This document shows, one piece after another, positions 36,989 through 47,365 of a stretch of 64,000 nt of DNA (position 1 is the stretch's first letter; each line of letters starts with the position of its first letter). A program made the position numbers and the translations under genes. Under the pieces are notes generated by a model. It was not told the origin of the DNA. It saw only the letters and a list, made by a program, of their open reading frames with translations, and made no database searches. The stretch spans positions 186,001-250,000 of the forward strand of contig NZ_LGYN01000023.1 of the NCBI RefSeq assembly GCF_001307105.1, written 5' to 3'. The stretch comes from Bacillus australimaris (GTDB taxonomy: Bacteria; Bacillota; Bacilli; Bacillales; Bacillaceae).

Positions 36989-38017
36989 TTGAAGAAGAAA
37001 GTTCCAATGTTAGCCGGTGTGTTAGCTGTTGGTCTCGTGACTTCATTATTCGCACCAAACGGGGAGGCAAAAGCAGCTGCCAAATTACCAGAAAGCCCTT
37101 CTATTATGGCCAACTTTAATCAACAAGGCTTCTCCACATTAAATGGTGGCACAACGGGCGGTGAAGGCGGTAGAACCGTAACCGTCAAAACTGGAAATGA
37201 ACTATTAGCCGCCCTCAAAAATAAAGGAAAGGATGAAAAATTAAAAATTGTTGTAGATGGGACCATTACCCCTTCTAATACATCTGCCAATAAAATTGAT
37301 GTGAAAGATACAAACAATGTTTCTATTGTCGGTAAAGGTACGAACGGCGAATTCAATGGAATTGGCATTAAAGTATGGCGGGCCAATAACGTGATTATCC
37401 GCAACCTAAAAATCCATCATAGCAAAATTGGTGATAAGGATGCCATCGGAGTTGAAGGCGGCGCTAAAAACATATGGGTCGATCATAATGAACTTTACAA
37501 CACATTGAATTCTGGGAAGGATGACTATGATGGTTTATTTGATGTAAAGAATGACTCTGATTACATTACCTTCTCGTGGAACTACGTCCATGACAGCTGG
37601 AAAACAATGCTTATGGGCAGCTCCGATAGCGATAACTACAATCGGAAAATTACGTTCCACAACAACCGCTTTGAAAACCTAAACTCTCGTGTACCGTCGA
37701 TGCGCTTCGGGCAAGGCCACGTCTATAACAACTATTACAATGGCATCCTGGCAACAGCGATTAACTCACGTATGGGCGCGAAGATGAGAATTGAACACAA
37801 CGTATTTGAAAACACCAAAAATGCCATTGGAAGCTGGGATAGCAGTCAAGTTGGTACATGGCATGTCATCAACAACTCTTTCGTTAACAGCACAGGCAGT
37901 CTGCCAACGTCTTCAACAGGTACGTATAACCCTCCTTATAACTACTCTTTGCTTAACGTGAACAATGTGAAATCAGAAGTGATCTCAAATGCAGGTGTCG
38001 GGAAAGTAAATCCTTAA
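36989..38017 (+). CDS. pel: Secreted pectate lyase (PL1)
   Basis: Cleaves polygalacturonate by beta-elimination with Ca2+. The favoured start is a TTG with GGAG 9 nt upstream, giving [20 protein letters not shown] and a signal peptide ending near GEAKA. The mature part is about 310 aa and a PL1 parallel beta-helix: [14 protein letters not shown] [30 protein letters not shown] with Asp ligands for Ca2+, and [17 protein letters not shown] with the catalytic Arg. Longer in-frame readings would run through the cre site. A terminator-like hairpin follows. Confidence 0.92.
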   Translation: MKKKVPMLAGVLAVGLVTSLFAPNGEAKAAAKLPESPSIMANFNQQGFSTLNGGTTGGEGGRTVTVKTGNELLAALKNKGKDEKLKIVVDGTITPSNTSANKIDVKDTNNVSIVGKGTNGEFNGIGIKVWRANNVIIRNLKIHHSKIGDKDAIGVEGGAKNIWVDHNELYNTLNSGKDDYDGLFDVKNDSDYITFSWNYVHDSWKTMLMGSSDSDNYNRKITFHNNRFENLNSRVPSMRFGQGHVYNNYYNGILATAINSRMGAKMRIEHNVFENTKNAIGSWDSSQVGTWHVINNSFVNSTGSLPTSSTGTYNPPYNYSLLNVNNVKSEVISNAGVGKVNP

Positions 38018-38024
38018 ACCACAA

Positions 38025-38060
38025 AACGTTCGGGCAGCAATTTTCTGTCCGAACGTTCTT
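38025..38060 (+). terminator. Terminator after pectate lyase
   Basis: Stem AACGTTCGG/CCGAACGTT around a 15-nt loop, then CTTGTCATTCCTTTT. It is at the end of convergent pel and cydD. Confidence 0.65.
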
Positions 38061-38075
38061 GTCATTCCTTTTACT

Positions 38076-39809
38076 TTATATTGTAGAAAACGGGCGATCC
38101 ATCTCATACAGCTTTTGATAACGCTTGTTTTCTCTTAGTAAATCCTGATGCTGACCGTGCATCTCAATGCGTCCATCCTCAATAAACATGATGCGGTCAC
38201 ATGCCTCACAGCCAGTCAAATGATGGGTAATCCATATGACTGTTTTTCCCTTTAAGACACGGAAGATGGTTTCAAGCAATTCACGCTCTGTCCGCGGATC
38301 AAGTCCGACAGTCGGCTCATCTAACACAACAATTGGCGTATCTTGCAGCAAAATCCGGGCTAACGCCATACGCTGCCTTTCTCCACCTGAGAAACGTCCT
38401 CCTGTCTCCTGAACACCTGTGTGATAACCTTCTGGCAAAGATTCGATGTACTCATGCAGCTGCACTTGTCTTGCTGCTTCTTTTACCTGCTCTTCTGTTG
38501 CCTCTGGAGATCCTAAACGGATATTGTTTAAAACAGATGTATCGAATAAATAAGGCTGTTGATTGAGTACAGACACATAGGCCGACACCTTTTCTTGAAT
38601 GCTTTGAACAGGTTTTCCCTGAATGGTGACAGCCCCTTGATTTGGAACGACTGCCCCTTCTAGCAATTTCAAAATGGTTGATTTTCCTGCACCGCTTTTT
38701 CCTAAGAGCGCGAGTGATTCCCCTTGCTTCAGAGAAAACGACAGATCTTGAAGTACATGGTGATGCGCGTCATAATGAAAGGACACATGGTCAAAACAGA
38801 CCGCTTCTCCTTGAGAAACAGCTGACTGATCCACTGTCTTGCTCTCAGATTCTTCTTCATATGAAAGCTTTTCATAATGATTTAATCTACTGACAGCATG
38901 CTGATAAACTGGAATATCACCTGCCGCATCTGAGAGCGGAAGAAAGGCTTCTGTTAACGGAAACAGTACAAGCACAAAGGCTGCAATCAGAGTGTGTGAC
39001 ATTGACCCTGACTGCACGACCGAGCCGCTCCAATACACGACAAGCACGACAGCTCCTCCAATAATAAGCTGTGCAAAAAATTGGCGCAGACGGATAAATC
39101 GGTGCTTGGCTGCTTCAAGCGCTAACAGCTGCGCTTCTTTCTGTTCATAGCCATCAACAAAATCTTTCTGCCTGCCGCTAAACAACCAGTCACTAACACC
39201 CATGACTGCATCTGTTAAATGGCTGTACAGTTCATTTCTGCCTTTTTTCATTTGAATTTGTCTCGCACGGTTCACGAGCACTGTGACGTATGGGAAAACA
39301 AATACGAGAAGTGCCATATAAAGCAGCATCAGACCCGCAAAAGGCCATGAGAAAAGACCAAGTGCCCCAATAGATGCGGCATATAAAAGCAGTGCACCGA
39401 TGGCTGGAAAGATTGTTTTTAAATAGGCGTCCTGCAGTCTCTCTACATCATCTGACAAGAGACCAAGCATTTCACCTGTCCCCAGTTTTGTTTGTTTGGC
39501 ACTGCGTTCAGCCATGTCATACAGGCGCACACGCATTTTTTCAATCATTGTCAAAATGAGCTGATGACTCGCTAATCTTTCTGCATAGCGGGCGGCCGAG
39601 CGCGAAATACCAAAGGTTCGTACAGCCACAATCGGAACGTAGACCATCAAAATATTTTCAGGTCTTGTCGCGGCTTTTGAAATGAGAAATCCCGACGTAT
39701 ACATCAGCATAGAAGCGGAGAACACCGCAATGGCTCCTAAAAATAAAACCAAGGCAAACAGCTTTTGATTCTCCTTAATATAAGGTATAAACCAGCCTTT
39801 ATTGACCAT
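38076..39809 (-). CDS. cydD: Cytochrome bd assembly ABC transporter CydD
   Basis: A 577-aa fused membrane and ATPase half-transporter. Six hydrophobic helices occupy roughly residues 1-310, then an ABC domain with Walker A GKSGAGKST, signature FSGGERQR and Walker B PIVVLDEPTVGLDP. With CydC it exports a thiol (glutathione/cysteine type) and is required for assembly of cytochrome bd. Its start overlaps cydC by 11 nt. Order cydABCD is as in B. subtilis. Confidence 0.93.
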   Translation of the reverse strand: MVNKGWFIPYIKENQKLFALVLFLGAIAVFSASMLMYTSGFLISKAATRPENILMVYVPIVAVRTFGISRSAARYAERLASHQLILTMIEKMRVRLYDMAERSAKQTKLGTGEMLGLLSDDVERLQDAYLKTIFPAIGALLLYAASIGALGLFSWPFAGLMLLYMALLVFVFPYVTVLVNRARQIQMKKGRNELYSHLTDAVMGVSDWLFSGRQKDFVDGYEQKEAQLLALEAAKHRFIRLRQFFAQLIIGGAVVLVVYWSGSVVQSGSMSHTLIAAFVLVLFPLTEAFLPLSDAAGDIPVYQHAVSRLNHYEKLSYEEESESKTVDQSAVSQGEAVCFDHVSFHYDAHHHVLQDLSFSLKQGESLALLGKSGAGKSTILKLLEGAVVPNQGAVTIQGKPVQSIQEKVSAYVSVLNQQPYLFDTSVLNNIRLGSPEATEEQVKEAARQVQLHEYIESLPEGYHTGVQETGGRFSGGERQRMALARILLQDTPIVVLDEPTVGLDPRTERELLETIFRVLKGKTVIWITHHLTGCEACDRIMFIEDGRIEMHGQHQDLLRENKRYQKLYEMDRPFSTI

Positions 39810-41535
39810 GTGTGACCGCCCCCATTTGCTCCTGTACCAGTTGATAATATACGCCTTTTCTTTGCATTAATGATTCATGTGTCCCCATTTCGGCGATGGT
39901 TCCTTGATCCATGACAATGATTTCATCCATGTCCGGCATCCAATGAAGCCTGTGTGTCGCTAAGAACACGAGTTTATCTTCAAACAGCGGAAGCATTGTT
40001 TTTTTCAATTCATACTCTGTTTCAATATCGAGATGCGCCGTTGGTTCATCTAACAGCATAATGGACCGCTGTCCCAGCACAGTTCGAGCAAGCGCAATTC
40101 TTTGCGCCTGTCCACCGCTTAGCCCTCTTCCCTGTTCTCCAATGACCTCATCCAAACCATTTGGCAGCTGCGTGACAAGCTGAGTTAAACCAGCCTCATG
40201 TACAGCTTTTTCAACTTCTGCGTCTGTTGCATGCGGTTCATAAAAACGAATGTTTTCTCTCAATGTCATGTGAAATAAATATGGATGCTGCGGCATATAG
40301 ACGACTTCCTTTTGCCATTCCTTCATCTGTAAATGAACAAGCGGCTGGCCGTTTAGCGTGATTTGACCTGAAGACGGTTCAACAAAGCCGCCGAGGACAT
40401 CCGTTAACGTCGATTTCCCCGAACCACTGGCACCAATGATGCCAATTTTTTTCTTCCCAGTGACAGTGAGGTCTACATCCTGAATGGAATATGGGGCATG
40501 TTCATCATGCAGGACAGAAACATCTTGCAATGTGAGCACAGCTTGATCATCCCACTCGTTCAGCTGCACAGATTGAGTCTCCTGCTTGCGGAAGCCCTTT
40601 TCTTCTAAAATGACCTGCATGGCTTCATTCGCTTCTTTTCCGTTTAACGTCGCATGATAATCATTTCCCACTTCACGTACCGACAGGAAATATTCCGGCG
40701 CCAGCATCAGCGCCGTCAAAGCCGGCAATAACAGAAGCTCTCCTTCAATTAATCTCAAGCCAAGAAAGACAGCGACGACTGCAATCGACAGCATGGAAAA
40801 GAAATCGAGGGCAAACGATGAAAGAAATGCGACCTTCAGTGTACTCATGGTCGCCTTTCGATATCGCTTTGACACCTCCGCAATGTTTCGGGAATGTTTT
40901 TTGCTGATACCTAAGTAACGAAGCGTCTCAAGCCCGCGGAGAGAGTCAGTAAAATGATTGGATAATTTCTCATACGATCTCCATTGTTTGGCCGCTTTAC
41001 GCTGAGCAACAAGGCCGAGCAAAATCATAAAAACAATTAAAATTGGCAGTGTCACGATTAAAATGACGGCAGATGTTTCATCTAATGTCCAAACATAGAT
41101 AAGGACCATTGCTGGAATTACCGCCATGTTCACCATTTTCGGTAAAAACAGCTGTAAATACTGCCGATATTGAGCAATTCCTTCCATCGCCAATGTGACA
41201 AGCTTTCCTGTTCCTTTTTTCTTTGTAAACGCTGGACCTAAACGAAAGAGTTGGTCTAACAGCTGCTTTCTGACGTCTGCTCCAATTCGGGAGGAGTAGG
41301 TAAACATGACCTTCTCCCGAATCAAGGTAAGACCGTGCCGCACCAAAAAGGCAGCAAGAAACAGCAGGACATAAGGCGTTGCCTGCGAGAGGCTTTTCCC
41401 GTCAAACAGCGTTGTAATGGCATGTGCCAGCCACTGTGCTTGGAAAATGATACTTGCTCCTTGGATGAGTGACACAATACCTAAGAGGGCAAGAAGCCCT
41501 CTCATTCCTTTTAATTGAAGCAAACGTTTATCCAT
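39799..41535 (-). CDS. cydC: Cytochrome bd assembly ABC transporter CydC
   Basis: A 578-aa half-transporter with six N-terminal membrane helices and an ABC domain (Walker A GASGSGKST, signature LSGGQAQR, Walker B SIMLLDEPTAHLD). It forms a heterodimer with CydD. The ATG is coupled to the cydB stop (TAATG). Confidence 0.93.
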   Translation of the reverse strand: MDKRLLQLKGMRGLLALLGIVSLIQGASIIFQAQWLAHAITTLFDGKSLSQATPYVLLFLAAFLVRHGLTLIREKVMFTYSSRIGADVRKQLLDQLFRLGPAFTKKKGTGKLVTLAMEGIAQYRQYLQLFLPKMVNMAVIPAMVLIYVWTLDETSAVILIVTLPILIVFMILLGLVAQRKAAKQWRSYEKLSNHFTDSLRGLETLRYLGISKKHSRNIAEVSKRYRKATMSTLKVAFLSSFALDFFSMLSIAVVAVFLGLRLIEGELLLLPALTALMLAPEYFLSVREVGNDYHATLNGKEANEAMQVILEEKGFRKQETQSVQLNEWDDQAVLTLQDVSVLHDEHAPYSIQDVDLTVTGKKKIGIIGASGSGKSTLTDVLGGFVEPSSGQITLNGQPLVHLQMKEWQKEVVYMPQHPYLFHMTLRENIRFYEPHATDAEVEKAVHEAGLTQLVTQLPNGLDEVIGEQGRGLSGGQAQRIALARTVLGQRSIMLLDEPTAHLDIETEYELKKTMLPLFEDKLVFLATHRLHWMPDMDEIIVMDQGTIAEMGTHESLMQRKGVYYQLVQEQMGAVTHGQ

Positions 41536-42551
41536 TAGTAGGTCATTGGCTCCTTGCCACTTACACGTTTACGGAAGACGTAATAGCTCCAAATTTGATA
41601 CCCAAGCACAAAGGGCAGCAAAGATATAGCAACAATCGTCATGACCGTTAATGAATAAGAACCGGATGCAGCGTTTTGAATCGTGAGATCAAACGCATGG
41701 TTGATTGAACTAATCATGACGCGCGGGAACAATGCAGTGAAAAGCATGGCTACCGTCACCATGATGCCTGCGCCAGTGAATAAGAATGTCCAGCCATCAC
41801 GTTCTTTTCTCATCAAGACAAGAGCTGCAACATAACAAACGACAATCAGCACAGTTAACGGAATGGTGATTACCGGGCGTACGGTATAAATGTCTGTTTC
41901 AATGATGGACACACCGACAAATAGAACAAGAACAGGCAATGCAATGAGCAGAACACGCTGCCCAAGCTTTCTTGCACGATCTCTTAATTCACCCTCTGTA
42001 CGAAGTGTGATAAAAATCAATCCGTGCAAAAGGCAAAGAACCGTCACAGCTACCCCGCCGATAACTGAATAAAGATTGACAAAGTCCGTAAAACCAGCGT
42101 ACATATTCATGCTTTGATCAATTGGCATCCCGCGTAAAATACTCGTGAATAATACACCGAGCAAAAACGGTGGAAGCAGACTGCCAAAGAAGATAATCCA
42201 GTCCCAAACCTTGATCCAAGAGGCTTTCTCAACCTTCCCTCGAAATTCAAAGGCGACTCCGCGCCCAATGAGCGCTAATAGAAGAACCGCAAACGGAATA
42301 TAGTATCCACTGAACATCGTTGCATACCAGTTCGGAAATGCAGCGAAAATAGCGCCCCCAGCTGTAATCAGCCAGACCTCATTTGCATCCCAGAAAGGGC
42401 CAATCGTATTAATCAAAATGCGGCGCTCGTGTGCATCCTTTCCGAGCAGCTGCATGGACATCCCGACACCAAAATCAAATCCTTCTAAGAAGAAAAATCC
42501 AACAAACAATACTGCGACAAGAATAAACCAAATCTCGTTAAGATATGCCAT
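41535..42551 (-). CDS. cydB: Cytochrome bd quinol oxidase subunit II
   Basis: A 338-aa membrane protein with eight or nine helices. It begins MAYLNEIWFILVAVLFVGFF and holds the subunit II motifs EGFDFGVGM near residue 22 and GPFWDANEVWLITAGGAIFA near 50. With CydA it forms the quinol oxidase used at low oxygen. The ATG chosen overlaps cydA by 14 nt; the longer reading inside cydA lacks a ribosome-binding site. Confidence 0.95.
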   Translation of the reverse strand: MAYLNEIWFILVAVLFVGFFFLEGFDFGVGMSMQLLGKDAHERRILINTIGPFWDANEVWLITAGGAIFAAFPNWYATMFSGYYIPFAVLLLALIGRGVAFEFRGKVEKASWIKVWDWIIFFGSLLPPFLLGVLFTSILRGMPIDQSMNMYAGFTDFVNLYSVIGGVAVTVLCLLHGLIFITLRTEGELRDRARKLGQRVLLIALPVLVLFVGVSIIETDIYTVRPVITIPLTVLIVVCYVAALVLMRKERDGWTFLFTGAGIMVTVAMLFTALFPRVMISSINHAFDLTIQNAASGSYSLTVMTIVAISLLPFVLGYQIWSYYVFRKRVSGKEPMTY

Positions 42552-43953
42552 GATATGCGCCTCCATCAAATGGATCTGTAGACAGGTCCGTTTCATCCTT
42601 TTGATCTGTATTTTCTTCAGAATGTGCACCTTTTTTTATTTCTCGAATGAATAAGTAGGCAAGCACAATGGCAAGAATCAGATACATCGTCGTAAAGCTA
42701 ATGACTGAGAATAATAGCATGCCATACGATACGTTCGGTGAAATCGATTGAGCCGTCGTCATCATGCCAAAGACGGTCCATGGCTGACGCCCGATCTCCG
42801 TCATGATCCAGCCTGCTGAGTTCGCAATAAACGGGAACGCAATCATCCATACCATAAAGCGTAAATACCATTTGTTCGTTTCGAGTTTCTTTTTAAAGCT
42901 CAAGTACAAGCCAAGCATACTAGCAAAAATCATCAGCATTCCGGCACCGACCATGATTCTAAAGCTCCAGAATGTTGTTTTCACTGGCGGAATGTAGTCT
43001 CCAGGGCCAAACTTGGCTTCATATTCTTTTTGAAGTGTCAGCATACCTGGAACATCTCCACTGAACTTCGAATAAGCCAAATAACTTAAGGCAAACGGAA
43101 TATTGATCTCCGCAGAGTTTTCTTTTTTATCTGTGTCAATGTTGGCAAATAGTGTCCAAGCCGCTGGATCCCCACTATCCTTCCAAAGGGCTTCACTTGC
43201 TGCCATCTTCATCGGCTGTGATTTCATTAAGTGCTTCGCTTGATCATGCCCAGAGAACGCCACACCTAAACCAGCAATTAAAGCGAGGATCATGGCAATC
43301 TGGAATGATTTTTTGAAAAAGGTGATTTCTTGTTTTTTGATCATTTTATAAGCACTAACTCCTGCAATAAAGAAAGCACCCGTTGCTAGCGCACCAAACA
43401 GAACGTGCGGGAACTCAACCCAAAGCTGCGGGTTCGTCACAAGAGCACCAAAATCATTCATTTCTGCACGGCCATTCTTCATGACAAATCCGACTGGCTC
43501 CTGCATAAATGAGTTGGCGAGTAGAATCCAAAACGCCGAAAAGATCGTACCAAGGGAAACAAGCCAAATGCATAGTAAATGAATCTTCTTCGGCAAACGA
43601 TCCCAGCCGAATATCCAAAGTCCAATAAATGTAGATTCAAGGAAAAAGGCCAAAAGCGCTTCAATGGCAAGCGGTGCACCAAAGACATCACCGACAAACC
43701 TTGAATAATCTGACCAGTTCATCCCAAACTGGAATTCCTGCAGAATCCCTGTCACTACACCTACTGCAAAGTTGAGTAAGAACAGATGACCCCAAAACTT
43801 CGCCATCTTTTTATAGATATCTTTTTTCTTGACGACATAAAGGGTCTGCATCAATGCGACGATAAACACCAAACCTATTGACATAGGAACAAAAATAAAA
43901 TGAAATAATGTCGTTGAAGCAAATTGAAATCTTGCTAAAAACAGCTCACTCAC
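42538..43953 (-). CDS. cydA: Cytochrome bd quinol oxidase subunit I
   Basis: A 471-aa subunit with nine membrane helices that carries hemes b558, b595 and d and the quinol site. The N-terminal His ligand is in LFHFIFVPMSIGL, and other conserved parts are QEFQFGMNWSDYSRFVGDVF, GRQPWTVFG and the short Q-loop typical of Gram-positives. The start is a GTG with GGAGG upstream. Multiple Rex-like half-sites lie before it. Confidence 0.95.
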   Translation of the reverse strand: MSELFLARFQFASTTLFHFIFVPMSIGLVFIVALMQTLYVVKKKDIYKKMAKFWGHLFLLNFAVGVVTGILQEFQFGMNWSDYSRFVGDVFGAPLAIEALLAFFLESTFIGLWIFGWDRLPKKIHLLCIWLVSLGTIFSAFWILLANSFMQEPVGFVMKNGRAEMNDFGALVTNPQLWVEFPHVLFGALATGAFFIAGVSAYKMIKKQEITFFKKSFQIAMILALIAGLGVAFSGHDQAKHLMKSQPMKMAASEALWKDSGDPAAWTLFANIDTDKKENSAEINIPFALSYLAYSKFSGDVPGMLTLQKEYEAKFGPGDYIPPVKTTFWSFRIMVGAGMLMIFASMLGLYLSFKKKLETNKWYLRFMVWMIAFPFIANSAGWIMTEIGRQPWTVFGMMTTAQSISPNVSYGMLLFSVISFTTMYLILAIVLAYLFIREIKKGAHSEENTDQKDETDLSTDPFDGGAYHGIS

Positions 43954-44023
43954 AGCCTTACATCCTCCCTTACTTTCACATGCCGAACGATTCATGCTCA
44001 CCATTTCACAAAATGTTCACTAT

Positions 44024-44041
44024 TTGTTCAACGATTCACAA
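44024..44041. promoter_or_regulatory. Rex-like operator upstream of cydA
   Basis: TTGTTCAACGATTCACAA, read on the minus strand TTGTGAA-N4-TGAACAA, matches the Rex site TTGTGAA-N4-TTCACAA with two changes. Further TTCACAAAATG and GTTCACT half-sites lie at 43997-44020 and 44061-44075. In B. subtilis Rex represses cydABCD through several sites. Confidence 0.6.
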
Positions 44042-44231
44042 ATAACAGCCCATTTGAAATGGTTCACTCGGTGAAATTTTACTCTTGATTTTCATTCGGT
44101 TAGTTATTTATACCTGTACTTTACACCCATACGCTTCAAAAATAAAGTAAATTTTACCTAAAAATTGGATGGTATTGTGTCGGTTATTTGAATACTTTGT
44201 CAACAATATGTGACGTAAAATAAAATATCGC

Positions 44232-44264
44232 AAAAAAAGAGCGCTGCATGTGGGTCGCAGCGCT
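44232..44264 (-). terminator. Terminator of the isd locus
   Basis: Stem AGCGCTGC/GCAGCGCT with a 9-nt loop and seven T on the minus strand, immediately after the IsdG-fusion stop. Confidence 0.85.
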
Positions 44265-44275
44265 GAGTGCATGTT

Positions 44276-45397
44276 TTAGGCTTTTTTCTGTAATGCGGGT
44301 CTTGTGACTTGTACTTCATAATACGTAATTTTGTTTTTTAATAGGCCTTCAGGTTTTGCTTTTCCATGAGCATGCGCATCACCAAACGCCTGAGATTTTG
44401 TCCAGTTCACAAAGTCTTCTTTTCGATTCCAGCGGGTATGAATGGTCACTTCATCATAATCGGTTGTCTGCTGTGTGACCCATACTTCCATGCCTAAAAA
44501 TCCTTCCATGAATTCTACTTGTCCCTGTTTGTTAAAACGCTTGACGAGGTGGTCTGCACTGCCTTTTTCTACTCTAACCTGGTTGTTTACAATGATCATG
44601 TTTGATTCATCTCCCTTTTGTTGTTGGATCGAAGCGATTGGGATAATAAGCGGATGCGCACCATCTAAGTGAACCTCGGCCTGAATCCCAAAGACCTCTT
44701 TGAAAAAGTTTTCTGTTAATACTTCGTGTGGTGTCCCGATTTGATAAACCTGGCCACGCTTCATCGCAATCAGGCGGTCACAATATTTTGCTGCCTGCTG
44801 CAGATCATGAAGTACCATTAAAATAGTGATTCCATGTGTTTCATTCAGCTGTTTGAGCAGCTCTAATAAATCAAGCTGATGCGCAATATCTAAGTAAGTA
44901 GTAGGCTCATCCAGGATAATGGTCTCTGTCTTTTGAGCCAGTGCCATCGCAATATATGCCTTCTGCCTTTCTCCGCCTGACAATGTATGCAGCATCCTGT
45001 TTTCATTCACGCGGCTGTTTGTCACATCAAGCGCCCACTCAATCGCTTCCTGATCTGTCTTTGAGCTCTTTTTCCAGATCGAACGATGCGGACTGCGTCC
45101 AAGTGCAACCAGTTCACGTACCGTCATAGATGGGATCGCTGTTCTCGTCTGCATCAGAACAGCGATCTCCTGTGCAATCTCCTGTGCCGTCATCTCTTTT
45201 TGCGGAATATCGTGAATGTAAATCACGCCGCTTTCGATCGACGTAAGACGTGCGGCCGCTTTAATAAACGTCGATTTTCCTGACCCATTCGGTCCAATGA
45301 TTCCTGTCACACTTCCTTTAGGAACAGCTGCTGAAATAGACGACAGCCGAAAGCCTCCTTGACTAAGACTCACGTCATCCATCGCAATCACATCCAA
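44276..45397 (-). CDS. Fusion: iron/heme ABC ATPase + IsdG-type heme-degrading domain
   Basis: 373 aa. Residues 1-262 are a FecE/BtuD-type ATPase (Walker [10 protein letters not shown], signature LSGGERQK, Walker [13 protein letters not shown]). Residues 267-373 form a complete antibiotic-biosynthesis-monooxygenase-fold domain like IsdG/Hmo[29 protein letters not shown], then [18 protein letters not shown]. The Asn, Trp and His that act in IsdG are all kept. A ribosome-binding site (AAAGGGAGA) and an ATG at 44597-44599 exist at the domain border, so a free 107-aa IsdG may also be made. IsdG is a separate gene in other species. It sits last in the locus behind permease and binding protein. Confidence 0.85.
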   Translation of the reverse strand: MDVIAMDDVSLSQGGFRLSSISAAVPKGSVTGIIGPNGSGKSTFIKAAARLTSIESGVIYIHDIPQKEMTAQEIAQEIAVLMQTRTAIPSMTVRELVALGRSPHRSIWKKSSKTDQEAIEWALDVTNSRVNENRMLHTLSGGERQKAYIAMALAQKTETIILDEPTTYLDIAHQLDLLELLKQLNETHGITILMVLHDLQQAAKYCDRLIAMKRGQVYQIGTPHEVLTENFFKEVFGIQAEVHLDGAHPLIIPIASIQQQKGDESNMIIVNNQVRVEKGSADHLVKRFNKQGQVEFMEGFLGMEVWVTQQTTDYDEVTIHTRWNRKEDFVNWTKSQAFGDAHAHGKAKPEGLLKNKITYYEVQVTRPALQKKA

Positions 45398-45398
45398 C

Positions 45399-46412
45399 TT
45401 AACCCCTCCCTTTCTTTTTTAATAAATAGAGGAAGAAAGGTGCACCGATACAAGCAAGCAGAATACCAACAGGCAGTTCAACTGGTGTAAACCATACCCG
45501 TGCCGCTGTATCTGCAAAGACCACAAGTACGCCGCCGCCAAGCATTGAGATCGGCAGCAGGTACCGGTAGTCATCTCCAATTAAAAGGCGGATAAAATGA
45601 GGGACGACAAGACCGACAAATCCAATTAAACCACTCACACTTACAGCCGCACCTGCTAAAAGCGCCGCCAGTGCAATTAAGAAAAATCGGGTTCGCTCTA
45701 CTCTAAGACCGAGCAGCTGCGCTGATTCATCACCAAGCAAAAGGAGATTTGCCGGCTTGATCGCAAAAAAACAAAGACACAAACCAGCAAGCGCATAGGG
45801 CGACACAAAGCCGAGGTGATGCCAGCTTCGTCCATTTAACCCTCCCGATAAAAAAGGCAGAACGGCCTGAACACGCTCACTATAAAGCACCATAAACCCA
45901 TTCATGACCGCACCAAGCAAGGCATTGACGGCCACTCCCGCCAAAATCAATTTAAGCGGTGAAACCCCTTGATCAAACGACAGGATATACACAACGAGTG
46001 CCGCTAATAAAGCGCCAAGGAAGGCAGCCGCTGGTAGCAGATACGTGAATTGAGGAAACACAATCATGCTGAGTACAGCAGCTAACCCACCGCCGGCGGT
46101 CACACCGATAATGCCAGGATCAGCGAGTGGATTTCGGACGACTCCTTGTAAAATCGCTCCTGATGCTGCAAGGCAAGCACCGACGATGAAACCTATTAAG
46201 ACACGCGGCAAGCGTAAATCCATGACGATTTTTTCGTGGACAGGCTGGCCTGATCCCGTCAAAGCAGCGATCAAATCTGGCAGCGATAATTGAACAGAAC
46301 CTAATGCAAGCCCTAAACATAAGCCCACACCAAGCGAGAGAAGTAGTCCCGGTATCAACCATCTTCGTCTCGACTGTCTTTTTTGAAAATCTAATTCTGC
46401 ATTCATCTTCAT
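45399..46412 (-). CDS. Iron/heme ABC transporter, FecCD-type permease
   Basis: A 337-aa permease with about nine membrane helices. FecCD motifs include [26 protein letters not shown] near residue 60, [20 protein letters not shown] near 95 and [18 protein letters not shown] near 262. It belongs with the binding protein upstream and the ATPase-IsdG fusion downstream. The start overlaps the upstream stop by 4 nt. Confidence 0.92.
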   Translation of the reverse strand: MKMNAELDFQKRQSRRRWLIPGLLLSLGVGLCLGLALGSVQLSLPDLIAALTGSGQPVHEKIVMDLRLPRVLIGFIVGACLAASGAILQGVVRNPLADPGIIGVTAGGGLAAVLSMIVFPQFTYLLPAAAFLGALLAALVVYILSFDQGVSPLKLILAGVAVNALLGAVMNGFMVLYSERVQAVLPFLSGGLNGRSWHHLGFVSPYALAGLCLCFFAIKPANLLLLGDESAQLLGLRVERTRFFLIALAALLAGAAVSVSGLIGFVGLVVPHFIRLLIGDDYRYLLPISMLGGGVLVVFADTAARVWFTPVELPVGILLACIGAPFFLYLLKKKGRG

Positions 46413-47347
46413 GACGACAATCGCTTCAATCGCTTTTCTAGTTCGTCAATCGCTTTGATGACTTCTGCGCCTGGATTTGTCCCGAATAGATCACTAGGCA
46501 AAATTTCAACGTGTCCATTTTTGACAGCTGACACATCGTGCCATGCTGCATTCTGTTTCATTTCACTCATAAAGCCTGCTTTCACATCTTCAGGATTACT
46601 ATGTGTCATGAGCAAAATGAGATCAGGATCGGCTTCGATCACCTTTTCTGCATTGATTTGGGCGTATTGAGGGAATTTTTCGAGCGCTGGTTCATTCTCA
46701 GCGATGTTCTCACCCCCAGCAATGTGCAGTAAATCTCCGCTTAAGGATTGAGGAAGTGCCGCCATATATGTGCCCGGTGCACCGTACACAACGAGCGTTT
46801 TTACTTTTTTCTTAGGCTGGTTGACCTGCTTTTTCCGCTGATCGATTTGATCATTGAGTGCTTTAGCCTTTTGCTGCTTCCCGAGCAAATCCCCAAATAG
46901 CGTAATTTGGCGCTGGATGTCCTTCACTGAATTAGCACTAGTCAAAAGTAGCTGTGAACCAATTCCTTCTATTGTAGAGATGTCCTTGCTGTTTAATTGT
47001 TCATTTCCAAGCACAACATCGGGGTTTAAGCTTGTAATCAGCTCTACATCAAATTGATGCGTTGTGCCAATCGTTTGTACGGACTTTGCCTTTTGCAAGC
47101 TGTCTGGTAATTCGGCGGTTGGCCTGCCAACCACCTCACCGCCTAAAGCATACAGAATGCTCATGTCCCCGGTCGACAATGCGACGATACGCTGAGGGGA
47201 TTCATCAAACGACAGCGTTCTTCCGGTAAAATCCTTTATCTTCAGCGCTCCTGCCGCGCTTTCTTTCTCTACAGGTGCTGCCTGACTGCATCCGCCGAGG
47301 AGAAGCATCAAGACGAGTCCCGCCAAGATCACATGTGAAAATTTCAA
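46409..47347 (-). CDS. Iron/heme ABC transporter, substrate-binding lipoprotein
   Basis: A 312-aa lipoprotein with lipobox LLGGCS. It starts with TTG behind GGAGAG. The FepB/BtuF-like (helical backbone) fold shows in RIVALSTGDMSILYALGGEV near residue 57 and LNPDVVLGNEQL near 108, with VVYGAPGTYMAALPQS in the second lobe. The motif YGAPGTYMA is similar to IsdE-type proteins (compare LGVPGSYLVA in the second binding protein), so heme is a likely ligand. Confidence 0.88.
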   Translation of the reverse strand: MKFSHVILAGLVLMLLLGGCSQAAPVEKESAAGALKIKDFTGRTLSFDESPQRIVALSTGDMSILYALGGEVVGRPTAELPDSLQKAKSVQTIGTTHQFDVELITSLNPDVVLGNEQLNSKDISTIEGIGSQLLLTSANSVKDIQRQITLFGDLLGKQQKAKALNDQIDQRKKQVNQPKKKVKTLVVYGAPGTYMAALPQSLSGDLLHIAGGENIAENEPALEKFPQYAQINAEKVIEADPDLILLMTHSNPEDVKAGFMSEMKQNAAWHDVSAVKNGHVEILPSDLFGTNPGAEVIKAIDELEKRLKRLSS

Positions 47348-47365
47348 CCGCCTGTCTCTCCTTTT

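Noticed and set aside
43954..44004. Longer N-terminus for CydA
   Set aside because: The GTG behind GGAGG gives the normal CydA N-terminus; the extension is not seen in the family.
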